DNA of 15,117 nucleotides from an uncultured Lachnospiraceae bacterium (GCA_910577275.1 CAJTMW010000038.1:1-15117), one strand, 5' to 3'; counted from the stretch's first letter, positions 6,260 to 13,564 are shown. The notes: generated from the letters alone by a model not told the origin. Made by a program: numbers and translations.

Positions 6260-6487
6260 ATGGCATATAAACCGGAATTGTGGGAGGAAGCGAAGAAAAA
6301 GTGCAGGCTGGGGGAGGAAGAAATCCGGATGGCGAAGGAAATGGGTTTAAATCCGCGGAGCCTTATCAAAAATATCCCGAACAAAAAGGAGCCATGGAAA
6401 GCCCCGGTAAAGGAATGGGTTCGGGATATGTATGAGGACAGGCAGGCGAGGGCGGCAAAGAAAGCCGCCAGAAAATCAAAACTATAA
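6260..6487 (+). CDS. Small basic protein of unknown function, ICE-associated
   Basis: This 75-residue protein begins MAYKPELWEEAKKKCRLGEE, has a central MGLNPRSLIKNIPNKKEPWK, and ends in an Arg/Lys/Ala-rich helix (RQARAAKKAARKSKL). It has no signal peptide or membrane segment. The charged tail suggests nucleic-acid contact, but I know no function. I recall near-identical small proteins in gut Firmicute ICEs at this place. AGGAGG at 6247-6252 lies 7 nt before the ATG. The gene has its own promoter and is closed by the terminator at 6507-6548, so it is a single-gene unit between the rep and transfer modules. Confidence 0.75.
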   Translation: MAYKPELWEEAKKKCRLGEEEIRMAKEMGLNPRSLIKNIPNKKEPWKAPVKEWVRDMYEDRQARAAKKAARKSKL

Positions 6488-6506
6488 CGGGACAGTATAC
6501 AGCGGT

Positions 6507-6548
6507 AAGGCAGTCTTTTTTCAGAAAAGGAAAGGGGCTGCTTTTTTT
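6507..6548 (+). terminator. Intrinsic terminator after the 6260 gene
   Basis: The stem pairs 6510-6522 with 6529-6541, including several G-U pairs, over a loop AGAAAA. It extends outward by AAG against TTT and is followed by seven T (6542-6548). It starts 19 nt after the stop codon and ends the partition/replication region. Confidence 0.8.
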
Positions 6549-6577
6549 GATGGAAAAATTTTAGACAGGAGGCAGAA

Positions 6578-7216
6578 ATGAGAAGAAAGGCAGCAGCAGT
6601 ATTCATGATGGCAGCCGGTACGGCGACGGCTATGGGAGCGGTTTTGTACGCAGGGAAAGGGAAGAAAAAGAAAAGGGAGGAGGATAAGTTGGAAGATTCG
6701 CAAGTGAAAAGCGGAATTACAGAGGAAAAACTGAAAGAATACCTGTCACGTTTATTCCAGATATACGGTCAGGGGGAATGCGGATTTGAGGAAGGGCAGG
6801 AGAGGAATTTGTGGGAGCAGGAGGCCGGATATTATGCGGAGCTGCTATATCCCTATGTTAAGGGGCACATGGAAACGGCATTCAAGATGGAAGGGGACGA
6901 CGGTTACGGGAATGAGCCGTTTAATATGACAGACGAGCTTTTCTACCTTCCGGCCTGCCGGATATACTGTGAACCGGTTGAGAGTGTTTTTGACAAATTC
7001 GACCTCGAACGGGGACAGGAGCTGTGGATGCAGGAGGACGGAAGGTTTGCGGTAGTCAACTGCATGAGCATCGATAAGGATGGGTGGAAGCTCACTTACC
7101 GTTTTATCGAGGGATATGTCAGGGGGTACAGTGATATTCCCTTTGACTTTGAGGATTTGGAAACAGGGCTCTTTCGGCTTGCGGAGGAAGCAGAGGAAAA
7201 ACCGCAGGGTCTTTGA
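6578..7216 (+). CDS. Membrane-anchored protein of unknown function
   Basis: This 212-residue protein begins MRRKAAAVFMMAAGTATAMG. A hydrophobic segment (about 5-24) is followed by a strongly basic run, GKGKKKKRE. The rest is acidic and soluble, rich in Tyr, Glu and Phe, with DELFYLPACRIYCEP and a repeated style of EDLE/EEAEEK near the end. The positive residues after the hydrophobic segment favour an N-out/C-in anchor, with the acidic domain inside the cell; a signal peptide is less likely. AGGAGG at 6567-6572 supports ATG 6578. I do not recognise the family. Its place between the replication block and pcfB-T4CP suggests a role in transfer or its control, with low certainty. Confidence 0.7.
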   Translation: MRRKAAAVFMMAAGTATAMGAVLYAGKGKKKKREEDKLEDSQVKSGITEEKLKEYLSRLFQIYGQGECGFEEGQERNLWEQEAGYYAELLYPYVKGHMETAFKMEGDDGYGNEPFNMTDELFYLPACRIYCEPVESVFDKFDLERGQELWMQEDGRFAVVNCMSIDKDGWKLTYRFIEGYVRGYSDIPFDFEDLETGLFRLAEEAEEKPQGL

Positions 7217-7231
7217 GAAAGCGCAGGGCGA

Positions 7232-7286
7232 GTGTCAAGGAGAGGGGTGGAGATTTTGCGGAGCAAAATACTACCCCCCTTGACAC
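7232..7286. other. Large nested hairpin before pcfB, candidate oriT or attenuator
   Basis: The outer arms GTGTCAAGG/CCTTGACAC (7232-7240 with 7278-7286) enclose GGGGT/ACCCC (7244-7248 with 7273-7277). An apical ATTTTGC-GGA-GCAAAAT follows (7253-7269). It starts 15 nt after the previous stop. No U-tract follows. Such extended inverted repeats next to coupling-protein genes are typical of transfer origins, but no known nick consensus is recognised and no relaxase is in the window. Confidence 0.5.
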
Positions 7287-7311
7287 GTACAGGGAAAGGG
7301 AGGATAGGGAC

Positions 7312-7341
7312 AGGGCAATGGACATTATTGGACATTGCCCT
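7312..7341. repeat. 9-bp inverted repeat upstream of pcfB
   Basis: AGGGCAATG (7312-7320) is mirrored at 7333-7341 as CATTGCCCT around a 12-nt centre. The direct repeat TGGACATT occurs at the left arm and in the centre. It lies between the large hairpin and pcfB. It may be part of the same transfer-origin region or act as a weak terminator. Confidence 0.6.
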
Positions 7342-7397
7342 TAATTACAGGGGAGACGCTGCGGCCTGCGGTAAAGCGGAGAGGGGGAGATGCGGAT

Positions 7398-7895
7398 TTG
7401 GGAAATATAGGCGAGGAGGTAAGCCGGGAGGTTATTTCCTTTTGTATAAGAGGGGTGAAAATGACGGATGTGGAGCTTGTGAAGGCGTGCAGGCTTTTTC
7501 TGTCTGCCACGCAGAAAGGAGGCAGCCGTAGCCATAACCGGTATGCAAGGGGAAAACAGACTATGAAACAGCTTATCGGACAAAATGCGGAGACTACAAA
7601 TATAGAAATCAGCAATGGGAATATCAAGTCTTTTGAGCGCGTTGCCCGCAAATATGGGATTGATTTTTCGCTGAGAAAGGATAAGTCCTGCCAGCCGCCG
7701 AAATATTATGTTTTTTTTAAATCAAGGGATACGGAAGCGATGACAGGGGCATTCCGTGAATATGTTGCCCAAAATGAAAAGAAGAACGAAAAGACTTCAT
7801 TTAAAGATAAGCTGAATAAATTTATGGGTATTGCGCAGAACGCCAACCGGGACAGGGAAATGAAGAAATCAAAGGACAGGGAGCAGAACTTATGA
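7398..7895 (+). CDS. pcfB: PcfB (DUF3801) family conjugation protein
   Basis: This 165-residue protein matches the PcfB family, known from enterococcal pCF10 and Tn1549-type ICEs. The motifs are GEEVSREVISFCIRG (5-19), GKQTMKQLIGQ (52-62), NIKSFERVARKYGIDF (75-90) and PPKYYVFFKSRDTEAM. PcfB acts with the PcfC coupling protein at the conjugation channel; it is a small cytosolic helper. The start is inferred as TTG 7398, because family similarity reaches that codon and the purine run GAGGGGGAG (7381-7389) sits 8 nt upstream. ATG 7461 would cut off the conserved N-terminus. It overlaps the next gene by 4 bp (ATGA), a translational coupling typical of pcfB-pcfC. Confidence 0.88.
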   Translation: MGNIGEEVSREVISFCIRGVKMTDVELVKACRLFLSATQKGGSRSHNRYARGKQTMKQLIGQNAETTNIEISNGNIKSFERVARKYGIDFSLRKDKSCQPPKYYVFFKSRDTEAMTGAFREYVAQNEKKNEKTSFKDKLNKFMGIAQNANRDREMKKSKDREQNL

Positions 7896-9853
7896 GCAGA
7901 AAAAAATCGGTACCGCAAAAGAAAAGAGCCGGGCGTCCCCCGGCACGGGCCCGGGACAGGCCTCTAAAAGGGATAAGGATTGGGGAAATTCTGTCAGAAA
8001 AATGTGGAAAGTGTTTTGAAAAGATAACCGGGGCGGACTGGAAAAAAATTTTATCGCAGAATTTCCCATATGTTTTATGCGGGTATTTTGGAAATAAACT
8101 TTCCTGCCTCTACCAGGAGACGGGAAGCGGCGATACTTTTCACAGGGTTATGGTGACAATGGAGAGGCTGGATAGAGTTTTTGACAGCCTGATTCCGAGC
8201 ATAAATCCGAAAGACCTGCTTTTCGGCGTCGCATGTGGCGTGGCATTGAAAACAGCAGTATATATAAAAAGAAAAAATGCAAAAAAGTACCGCCACGGAG
8301 TTGAATACGGGTCAGCGCGTTGGGGAAACGCAAAGGACATAGAGCCTTACATGGATTCCGTGTTCGAGAACAATATCCCCCTCACGCAGACGGAACGGCT
8401 CACCATGAACAGCCGCCCGAAGCAGCCGAAATATGCCCGCAACAAGAACATTCTTGTAATCGGCGGTTCCGGCAGCGGCAAGACAAGGTTTTTCGTCAAA
8501 CCGTCGCTTATGCAAATGCACAGCAGCTATGTTGTCACGGACCCGAAAGGCAGCCTTATAATCGAATGTGGAAAGATGCTGGAGAAGGGTGTTCCTGTGA
8601 CGGACGAAAGAGGGAAGCCGGTTATGGGCAGGGATGGGAAGCCGTTGTATGAGCCGTACAAAATTAAGGTGCTCAATACCATCAATTTTAAAAAGTCCAT
8701 GCATTATAATCCTTTTGTCTATTTACGAAGCGAAAAGGATATTTTAAAGCTGGTGAATACACTGATAGCCAATACGAAGGGAGAGGGGGCTCAGGCGGCG
8801 GAAGATTTCTGGGTAAAAGCAGAGCGGCTTTATTATACGGCTCTTATCGGCTATATATGGTATGAATGTGTGGAGGACGAACAGAACTTTGGGACATTGA
8901 TTGATATGGTTAATGCATCAGAGGTAAGGGAGGAGGACGAAAACTACAAAAATGCAGTTGATTTGATGTTTGAGGAGCTGGAAGGGAAGGAGCCGGGCCA
9001 CTTTGCGGTGAGGCAGTATAAAAAATACAAGCTAGCGGCGGGCAAGACGGCGAAAAGCATACTTGTGAGCTGTGGCGCGAGGCTTTCGCCTTTTGATATC
9101 GAGGAGCTCCGTGAAATAACAAGCTATGATGAACTTGGGCTTGACATGCTTGGGGATGAAAAAACGGCTTTATTTGTCATTATCTCCGACACGGACGACA
9201 GCTTTAATTTTATTGTTTCCATCATGTATACGCAGCTTTTCAACCTGCTCTGCGACAGGGCGGACGATGTGTATCATGGGAGGCTGCCCGTCCATGTGCG
9301 CTGCCTGCTCGATGAATTCGCAAACATCGGCCGGATACCAAAGTTTGAGAAGCTGATTGCTACAATAAGGAGCCGGGAAATATCAGCGTCAATTATTTTG
9401 CAGTCAAAGACACAGCTTAAGGCAATCTATAAAGACAATGCCGACGTTATTGAAGGAAACTGTGACACGATGCTTTTCCTTGGAGGTCAGGAAAATACCA
9501 CCTTAAAGGAACTTGCGGAAATGCTGGGGAAGGAAACCATTGACCTTTATAATACGTCGGATACGAGAGGTGCGAACAGGTCATACGGGCTGAATTACCA
9601 GAAGACCGGGAAGGCATTGATGAGCCAGGACGAGATAGCGGTTATGGACGGGGCAAAATGTATCATGCGGCTCCGTGGCGTAAGGCCGTTTTTTTCGGAC
9701 AAGTACGATATCACAAACCATAAGCAGTACAGGAAATTAGCCGATTATGATGAAAAGAATGCTTTTGATATAGAAAGATATATCAAAAGGAGGCTTGTCT
9801 TAAAAACCAGCGAATTGGTTGAGTGCTACGACTTCGGGGATTTATCCGGCTGA
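7892..9853 (+). CDS. pcfC: VirD4-like coupling protein (CD1115/PcfC family)
   Basis: This 653-residue protein is a type IV secretion coupling ATPase. A hydrophobic segment is seen near residues 107-126, and a weaker one near 57-75. The conserved HGVEYGSARWGNAKD (135-149) precedes Walker A GGSGSGKT (191-198). DPKGS (217-221), Walker B LLDEFANIG (472-480) and a C-terminal ATPase part follow, with LQSKTQLKAIY and FLGGQENTT. It would dock the relaxase-DNA complex at the inner membrane and pump it to the transfer channel. The ORF is complete and all motifs are intact. The start codon overlaps pcfB. Channel genes that usually follow are missing from this window beyond maff2. Confidence 0.95.
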   Translation: MSRKKSVPQKKRAGRPPARARDRPLKGIRIGEILSEKCGKCFEKITGADWKKILSQNFPYVLCGYFGNKLSCLYQETGSGDTFHRVMVTMERLDRVFDSLIPSINPKDLLFGVACGVALKTAVYIKRKNAKKYRHGVEYGSARWGNAKDIEPYMDSVFENNIPLTQTERLTMNSRPKQPKYARNKNILVIGGSGSGKTRFFVKPSLMQMHSSYVVTDPKGSLIIECGKMLEKGVPVTDERGKPVMGRDGKPLYEPYKIKVLNTINFKKSMHYNPFVYLRSEKDILKLVNTLIANTKGEGAQAAEDFWVKAERLYYTALIGYIWYECVEDEQNFGTLIDMVNASEVREEDENYKNAVDLMFEELEGKEPGHFAVRQYKKYKLAAGKTAKSILVSCGARLSPFDIEELREITSYDELGLDMLGDEKTALFVIISDTDDSFNFIVSIMYTQLFNLLCDRADDVYHGRLPVHVRCLLDEFANIGRIPKFEKLIATIRSREISASIILQSKTQLKAIYKDNADVIEGNCDTMLFLGGQENTTLKELAEMLGKETIDLYNTSDTRGANRSYGLNYQKTGKALMSQDEIAVMDGAKCIMRLRGVRPFFSDKYDITNHKQYRKLADYDEKNAFDIERYIKRRLVLKTSELVECYDFGDLSG

Positions 9854-9942
9854 CAAAAGAGGGAATATTTTCGTAAGTAACTGTTTTCAGGGATTTATTA
9901 TGCGTCTTGTGGGGAAAAGCATATAAATCCTTTTTTTATTGA

Positions 9943-9977
9943 GAAAGGAGAGAGGGGAACTATCCTCTGGGAAAAAG
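9943..9977 (+). promoter_or_regulatory. Distant ribosome site with an intervening hairpin
   Basis: The clear Shine-Dalgarno GAAAGGAG (9943-9950) lies 27 nt before the most credible start, ATG 9978. The hairpin AGAGG/CCTCT (9951-9955 with 9964-9968) lies between them. Folding would bring the site to roughly 9 nt of effective spacing. An unstructured mRNA would initiate poorly. Confidence 0.4.
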
Positions 9978-11261
9978 ATGGGAAAAAAGAAAAAGAGTTT
10001 AAAATATTTTTTGTGTTTTGCAGTAATGTTTGGCATCTGTGCCGTACTCATCGGTGATTTTACCCTGTATGTAAATGCGGCGGAGCCGGAAACCTGTACA
10101 ACTTTTTTTGACACAAACGGGGGCGAATGTGAGGTTGAGAGTATTACTGTGAAAAAAGGGGAAAGCCTGATACTGCCGGCCGCCACGTTAGAAGGATTTC
10201 ACTTTTTGGGGTGGCTTGAAAGAATTGTTAATGAAGATGGGTCACATACTTTTCAGGTTTGGCCCGCGGGGCGTGACTATACGCCGAAAGAGGACGGGCC
10301 GCTGTATGCGGTGTGGAAAGTGGTAGTGACGTTTGAGGCCGGGGACGGTGAGTGTGATAAGACGGAAATTATGGAGGAACCAAATGTGGAAATCACGTTG
10401 CCGGAGGCAGTCCGCGAGGGGTATGAATTTACCGGCTGGTATAAGGACGGGAACCTTGAGGAGTATGTGGGAGGAGCCGGGGAAGGGTATCTTCCTGAAA
10501 GGAACGTGACGCTGTACGCCGGGTGGAAAGAAAAGGAAAAGCCCAAATTTACCATAACATTTCATGCGAACGGAGGGGAATGCGGGGAGACTGCTGTGTC
10601 AGTGGAACAGGGGGACGCAATTACTTTACCGGATGCGGCCAGAGAAGGGTTTGAGTTTACCGGCTGGTATAAAGACGAGGCGTTAAATGAATACGTGGGC
10701 GGAGCCGGGGAAGGGTATGTACCTGATGGGGACAGTAACTTTTATGCCGGTTGGAAAGCTGTCGGGAACGAAGGAGAGGAAGGAGACAATACAGGGAACG
10801 GAGGAAATAAAGAGGAAGGAGACAATACAGGAGACGGAGGAAATACAGGAACCGGGGAAAATGGCGGAGACGGCGGCAATGAGGGGGAGGGAGGCAATAC
10901 GGAGAATCCCCCTGTTGTATCTGATACAGACGGTGCGGGCAGTACGGACGAAGCTGGCGGCGTTTCTGAAAATAAGGTTTATTATCTGGATACTGAAGTA
11001 AGTTTAAGCAGCGGGTATGCGGAGGAAAATGCGGAAGCCGCGGAGGAAGTATCTGCTGACGGTGTGGCGGCTGCAGATGCTGTCAGTGCGCAGGCAGAAA
11101 GATATGGAGCGCCGCAGGATAAGGGGAGAATGGCGGAGCCGGTAATCCAGACAGGGCGGATATCGCTGATTCCGGCGGCTGTTATCATCGGGGTATATGG
11201 CGCGCTTCTTGTGGCCGCCGCCTGTGTTCCGGGAAAGAAAAAGCGCGATGGAAAAAAGTAG
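9978..11261 (+). CDS. InlB B-repeat surface protein with C-terminal anchor
   Basis: This 427-residue protein has a signal peptide (1-35: basic MGKKKKSLK, a hydrophobic core, cleavage near VNAA). Three Listeria-Bacteroides (InlB B/Flg_new) repeats follow at about 41-113, 115-183 and 190-259. Each ends in a WK motif (AVWK or AGWK), with FTGWYKD in repeats two and three. A Gly/Asn/Glu/Thr-rich wall-spanning stretch (about 263-310) precedes an acidic Ala-rich segment, one membrane helix (about 395-415) and a basic tail. This is the layout of a sortase substrate, but no LPxTG is present; PVIQTGR (389-394 region) sits just before the helix. The next gene is a sortase. It may be an adhesin or mating-contact factor. 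An in-frame TTG at 9939 is a less likely start. Confidence 0.85.
   Translation: MGKKKKSLKYFLCFAVMFGICAVLIGDFTLYVNAAEPETCTTFFDTNGGECEVESITVKKGESLILPAATLEGFHFLGWLERIVNEDGSHTFQVWPAGRDYTPKEDGPLYAVWKVVVTFEAGDGECDKTEIMEEPNVEITLPEAVREGYEFTGWYKDGNLEEYVGGAGEGYLPERNVTLYAGWKEKEKPKFTITFHANGGECGETAVSVEQGDAITLPDAAREGFEFTGWYKDEALNEYVGGAGEGYVPDGDSNFYAGWKAVGNEGEEGDNTGNGGNKEEGDNTGDGGNTGTGENGGDGGNEGEGGNTENPPVVSDTDGAGSTDEAGGVSENKVYYLDTEVSLSSGYAEENAEAAEEVSADGVAAADAVSAQAERYGAPQDKGRMAEPVIQTGRISLIPAAVIIGVYGALLVAAACVPGKKKRDGKK
10320..10754 (+). repeat. Two closely related in-gene B-repeats
   Basis: The coding DNA of repeat two (about 10320-10526) and repeat three (about 10545-10754) is alike at base level, for example TTTACCGGCTGGTATAA and GGAGCCGGGGAAGGGTAT in both. 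The first repeat is more diverged. This points to recent internal duplication or conversion. Confidence 0.75.
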
Positions 11262-12042
11262 GGTGGTTACTGCCGCTGTAGGAATATTTTTGATTGCCGC
11301 CTCGGCGGTATGTGTGGCGGCAATCTTACAGCGTACAGAGAAAGAAGCTGTGGAATACCGGAAGCTTGCTGAAATTTCAGGGCATTCCTATGAGGCGTCG
11401 GGATTCCTGGCTGAAAATTCATTCAGGGAGACGGAGCCGGGCAGGGAAATGCATGTGGAAGCGGAAGAAGCAGAAAATGCGTCTTATGACTGGGACGCAT
11501 TGGCGGAGATTAACAGGGATATTATCGGGTGGCTGTGCCTGCCGAATCTGGTTGACCTTCCGGTAGTGGGGGCTGTGGATAACCGGTTTTATCTTTCCCA
11601 CGATTTTATGGGAAAAAGAAGTAATTCCGGATGCCTTTTCATGGACAGGGATACGGAGGAGGGGGATTTTAACCGTGTGATTTACGGCCACAACATGGGC
11701 ACAGGCTCGGACGCGATGTTTTCGGTGCTTTTGCGGTATGAAGATGCTGAATATTTTAATGAAAACAGCGTGCTGTTCTACACGGACCGTTATGAAAACA
11801 TGGCTGCCTATGAGGTCATTGCCGTAGTGAAATATAACGTGGATGATGTGGGGGAATGGGATTTCCGGGTGAGGAACCACGGAAACAGGAAGGAGTGCCT
11901 TGCATGGATGGCACAGCTTAAGGAAATGGCGTTTCTGTACAGGGAACCGGAAGGATTCCCGGAGAGGCTGATAACGCTTGCAACCTGTGACAGGAGGGTT
12001 TATGGGAAAGACGGGAGGTTCCTGATTATAGGCGGGAAATGA
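11248..12042 (+). CDS. srtB: Class B sortase
   Basis: This 264-residue protein has an N-terminal membrane anchor (about 7-27). A linker follows, then a sortase domain from SYDWDALAEINRDIIGWL (79 on). The catalytic residues are His148 in IYGHNM, Cys247 in TLATCDRR and Arg257 in KDGRFLIIG. SNSGCLFMDRD is also typical of class B. It would cleave a sorting signal and join the protein to peptidoglycan on the outer face. ATG 11248 overlaps the upstream surface-protein gene by 14 bp. The pair is therefore co-translated, and that protein is the obvious substrate. The frame is open upstream to 11197, but the hydrophobic anchor begins right after 11248. Confidence 0.93.
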   Translation: MEKSRVVTAAVGIFLIAASAVCVAAILQRTEKEAVEYRKLAEISGHSYEASGFLAENSFRETEPGREMHVEAEEAENASYDWDALAEINRDIIGWLCLPNLVDLPVVGAVDNRFYLSHDFMGKRSNSGCLFMDRDTEEGDFNRVIYGHNMGTGSDAMFSVLLRYEDAEYFNENSVLFYTDRYENMAAYEVIAVVKYNVDDVGEWDFRVRNHGNRKECLAWMAQLKEMAFLYREPEGFPERLITLATCDRRVYGKDGRFLIIGGK

Positions 12043-12147
12043 TACCGGAAACAGACTGCCGCCTGCGGGCTGTGCAGTCGGAAAGGAATTGGCTCAAAAG
12101 ACATTCATAAAATTCATTGGGAAAGGAGTACCGGAGCCGCAGCGTGG

Positions 12148-12178
12148 GCGGGCTGTATTTATGGGAAATACGGCCCGC
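12148..12178 (+). terminator. Strong hairpin between srtB and maff2
   Basis: A 13-bp stem, GCGGGCTGTATTT with its mirror at 12166-12178 (one G-U), closes a 5-nt loop ATGGG. A weak TGTTCTTTT follows. It probably terminates or attenuates the surface-protein/sortase unit. The rest of 12043-12233 has no supported gene. A smaller GACTGC/GCAGTC stem lies at 12054-12079. Confidence 0.65.
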
Positions 12179-12233
12179 TGTTCTTTTGGGCCAGAAAATA
12201 AAAAAATTAACCTGCGGTTCCGGAAAAAGAAAA

Positions 12234-12392
12234 ATGGCATTTTTTACAACAGCGGTAACAGGATTAAAAACGGTCGTGACGGCCATCGGCGCGGGCGTGG
12301 CGGTATGGGGGGTGATAAACCTCTTAGAGGGCTACGGCGGGGATAATGCGGCTTCGAAAAGCCAGGGAATCAAGCAGTTCATGGCTAATTAG
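12234..12392 (+). pseudogene. maff2: Maff2 family protein, 3' truncated
   Basis: This 52-residue protein starts MAFFTTAVTGLKTVVTAIGA and reaches NLLEGYGGDNAASKSQGIKQFMAN. Maff2 proteins of Tn1549-like ICEs, from memory, are about 70 residues. After the KQxMA motif they continue with a Gly-rich second membrane helix. Here the similarity stops at KQFMA, followed by Asn and TAG, so the second helix is lost. Only a weak GGAAAAAG lies upstream of the ATG. Maff2 may be a small VirB2/VirB3-like membrane component of the transfer channel, though its role is not established. The truncation probably marks a recombination junction at about 12385. A naturally short variant cannot be excluded. Confidence 0.7.
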
Positions 12393-12457
12393 ATGTAATC
12401 AAAAAGCGGAAAGGAAAAGCACAATCCAGACAGAACCGGCGAGCGGTCAAGAAATGT

Positions 12458-12486
12458 TTGTGGTTTAGCAAGTCCAATGGTATAAT
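12458..12486 (+). promoter_or_regulatory. Extended -10 promoter for the small regulator
   Basis: TATAAT at 12481-12486 is preceded by TGG, giving an extended -10. TTGTGG lies at 12458-12463, 17 nt upstream. The leader that follows contains CCCC/GGGG, which can form a short hairpin before the start at 12530. Confidence 0.65.
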
Positions 12487-12529
12487 GAGTACAAAAGCCC
12501 CCGACACGGGGAGAAAGGCAGGCTGATAG

Positions 12530-12733
12530 ATGTATATAAGCTACAAACCGCTATGGCATACGCTGATAGAACGCAATATGCGGAAAGAGGATTTACGGCT
12601 GGCTGCCGGTCTTACCACAAATATGATTGCCAACATGGGAAAGGGAAAGCATATCAGCATGGAAACGCTGACAAAGATTTGTGAAACTCTAAATTGTGAT
12701 ATTTCAGATGTGATAGAGTTAGAACGGGAGTAG
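12530..12733 (+). CDS. Small Cro/CI-type HTH regulator
   Basis: This 67-residue protein is essentially one helix-turn-helix domain. It begins MYISYKPLWHTLIERNM, continues with RKEDLRLAAGLTTNMIANMGK (helices two and three) and ends SMETLTKICETLNCDISDVIEL. The layout matches the YozG/HTH_26 group of short XRE regulators common on Firmicute mobile DNA. It has no sensor domain. AAGGCAGG lies about 8 nt before ATG. It directly precedes the secreted/membrane protein cassette in the same orientation and may control it. Base composition is intermediate between the ICE and that cassette. Confidence 0.85.
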   Translation: MYISYKPLWHTLIERNMRKEDLRLAAGLTTNMIANMGKGKHISMETLTKICETLNCDISDVIELERE

Positions 12734-12766
12734 ATACATAATTATAAAATTTTGTTGGATATAAAC

Positions 12767-12822
12767 AATAATTATAATTATTCAAAAAATAACTTGAATA
12801 TTTCGCACAATTATACTATTAT
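12767..12822 (+). promoter_or_regulatory. A+T-rich promoter of the secreted-protein cassette
   Basis: TTGAAT (12794-12799) and TATTAT (12817-12822) are spaced 17 nt. Just upstream is a perfect 16-bp palindrome AATAATTATAATTATT (12767-12782), a candidate site for the HTH protein encoded at 12530. The A+T richness means the palindrome could be chance. Confidence 0.5.
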
Positions 12823-12868
12823 TTAAAAGGAACCACACAAACTTTTCTACAAAATAAGGAGGTTTTTT

Positions 12869-13564
12869 ATGGCGAAAATGAAAAAATTATTTGCGATGTT
12901 TTTGACTTTGTGTTTGATATTCAGTTTCAGCACAACGGCTTTCGCTTCATCAGTTGATGAAAGAGAGGTTCCTGTTGCCAGTGCTGATTTTAAGAGGGTG
13001 TGTGACCAAGTATTTGAGGGAAAAGGTGAAGTATATAACGCTAACGGAATAGACATAACAAATAGCTTTTTAACAAGATATAATGCAATTTACCAAAGTG
13101 GAAATTATGATGCTATTTTATCTGGATGTTTTAAAGAAGGAATTTCTCAATTGACTGGACATAAGAATATTGTTCCAGATGTAACGACTCGCACAGTTTT
13201 GCACCCTCAGTATGAAGAAAGTGTAGTCCATTTGGTTAAACAAAATGGCTTCCCTTATGATGGTAAAAGTTGGTATTTAGTTGTTACTGCTACTGGCTCA
13301 TATGGATATCAAGATTCTACAAATGAGATTATTGATTTTCCATCTCCTACTATAAATGTGTCTTTTAGTGATTTAGGAGCACTTTTTTCTGGAAGTTTGG
13401 ATAGCATAAGGACTACAAAGCCAGCTATCAATAGCAACAAAACTTCGGCTTCGTTTACTGTCACAACAACACATACTGTTAGTTGCCCTATTCCGGGAGT
13501 TGATTACGTAACAGGTACGCTCGGACCGTTTACTAATGTATCGAATTTCACGATTGAAGTATGA
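12869..13564 (+). CDS. Secreted protein of unknown function
   Basis: This 231-residue protein has a clear Sec signal peptide: basic MAKMKK, then a hydrophobic core to about residue 22, then AFA-SS with cleavage near Ala26. The mature part is rich in Ser, Thr, Val and Asn, with three Cys. It appears largely beta-stranded toward the C-terminus (SYGYQDST, PTINVSFSDLGALF, SASFTVTTTHTVSCPIPGVDYVTG). There is no membrane anchor, sorting signal, lipobox or catalytic motif I can name. AAGGAGG at 12856-12862 is 6 nt before the ATG. Codon use is much more A+T-rich than in the ICE genes, which suggests separate acquisition. Its stop overlaps the next start (ATGA). A secreted toxin, bacteriocin-like or surface-interaction protein are possibilities, none proven. 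Confidence 0.8.
   Translation: MAKMKKLFAMFLTLCLIFSFSTTAFASSVDEREVPVASADFKRVCDQVFEGKGEVYNANGIDITNSFLTRYNAIYQSGNYDAILSGCFKEGISQLTGHKNIVPDVTTRTVLHPQYEESVVHLVKQNGFPYDGKSWYLVVTATGSYGYQDSTNEIIDFPSPTINVSFSDLGALFSGSLDSIRTTKPAINSNKTSASFTVTTTHTVSCPIPGVDYVTGTLGPFTNVSNFTIEV

Noticed and set aside
7080..7531. Two + frames spanning the hairpin region before pcfB
   Set aside because: They cross the large inverted repeats and overlap real genes out of frame. There is no ribosome site or similarity to support them.
12089..12346. 85-residue + frame across the hairpin and maff2
   Set aside because: It reads through a terminator-like hairpin and overlaps the recognisable Maff2 frame in another phase.
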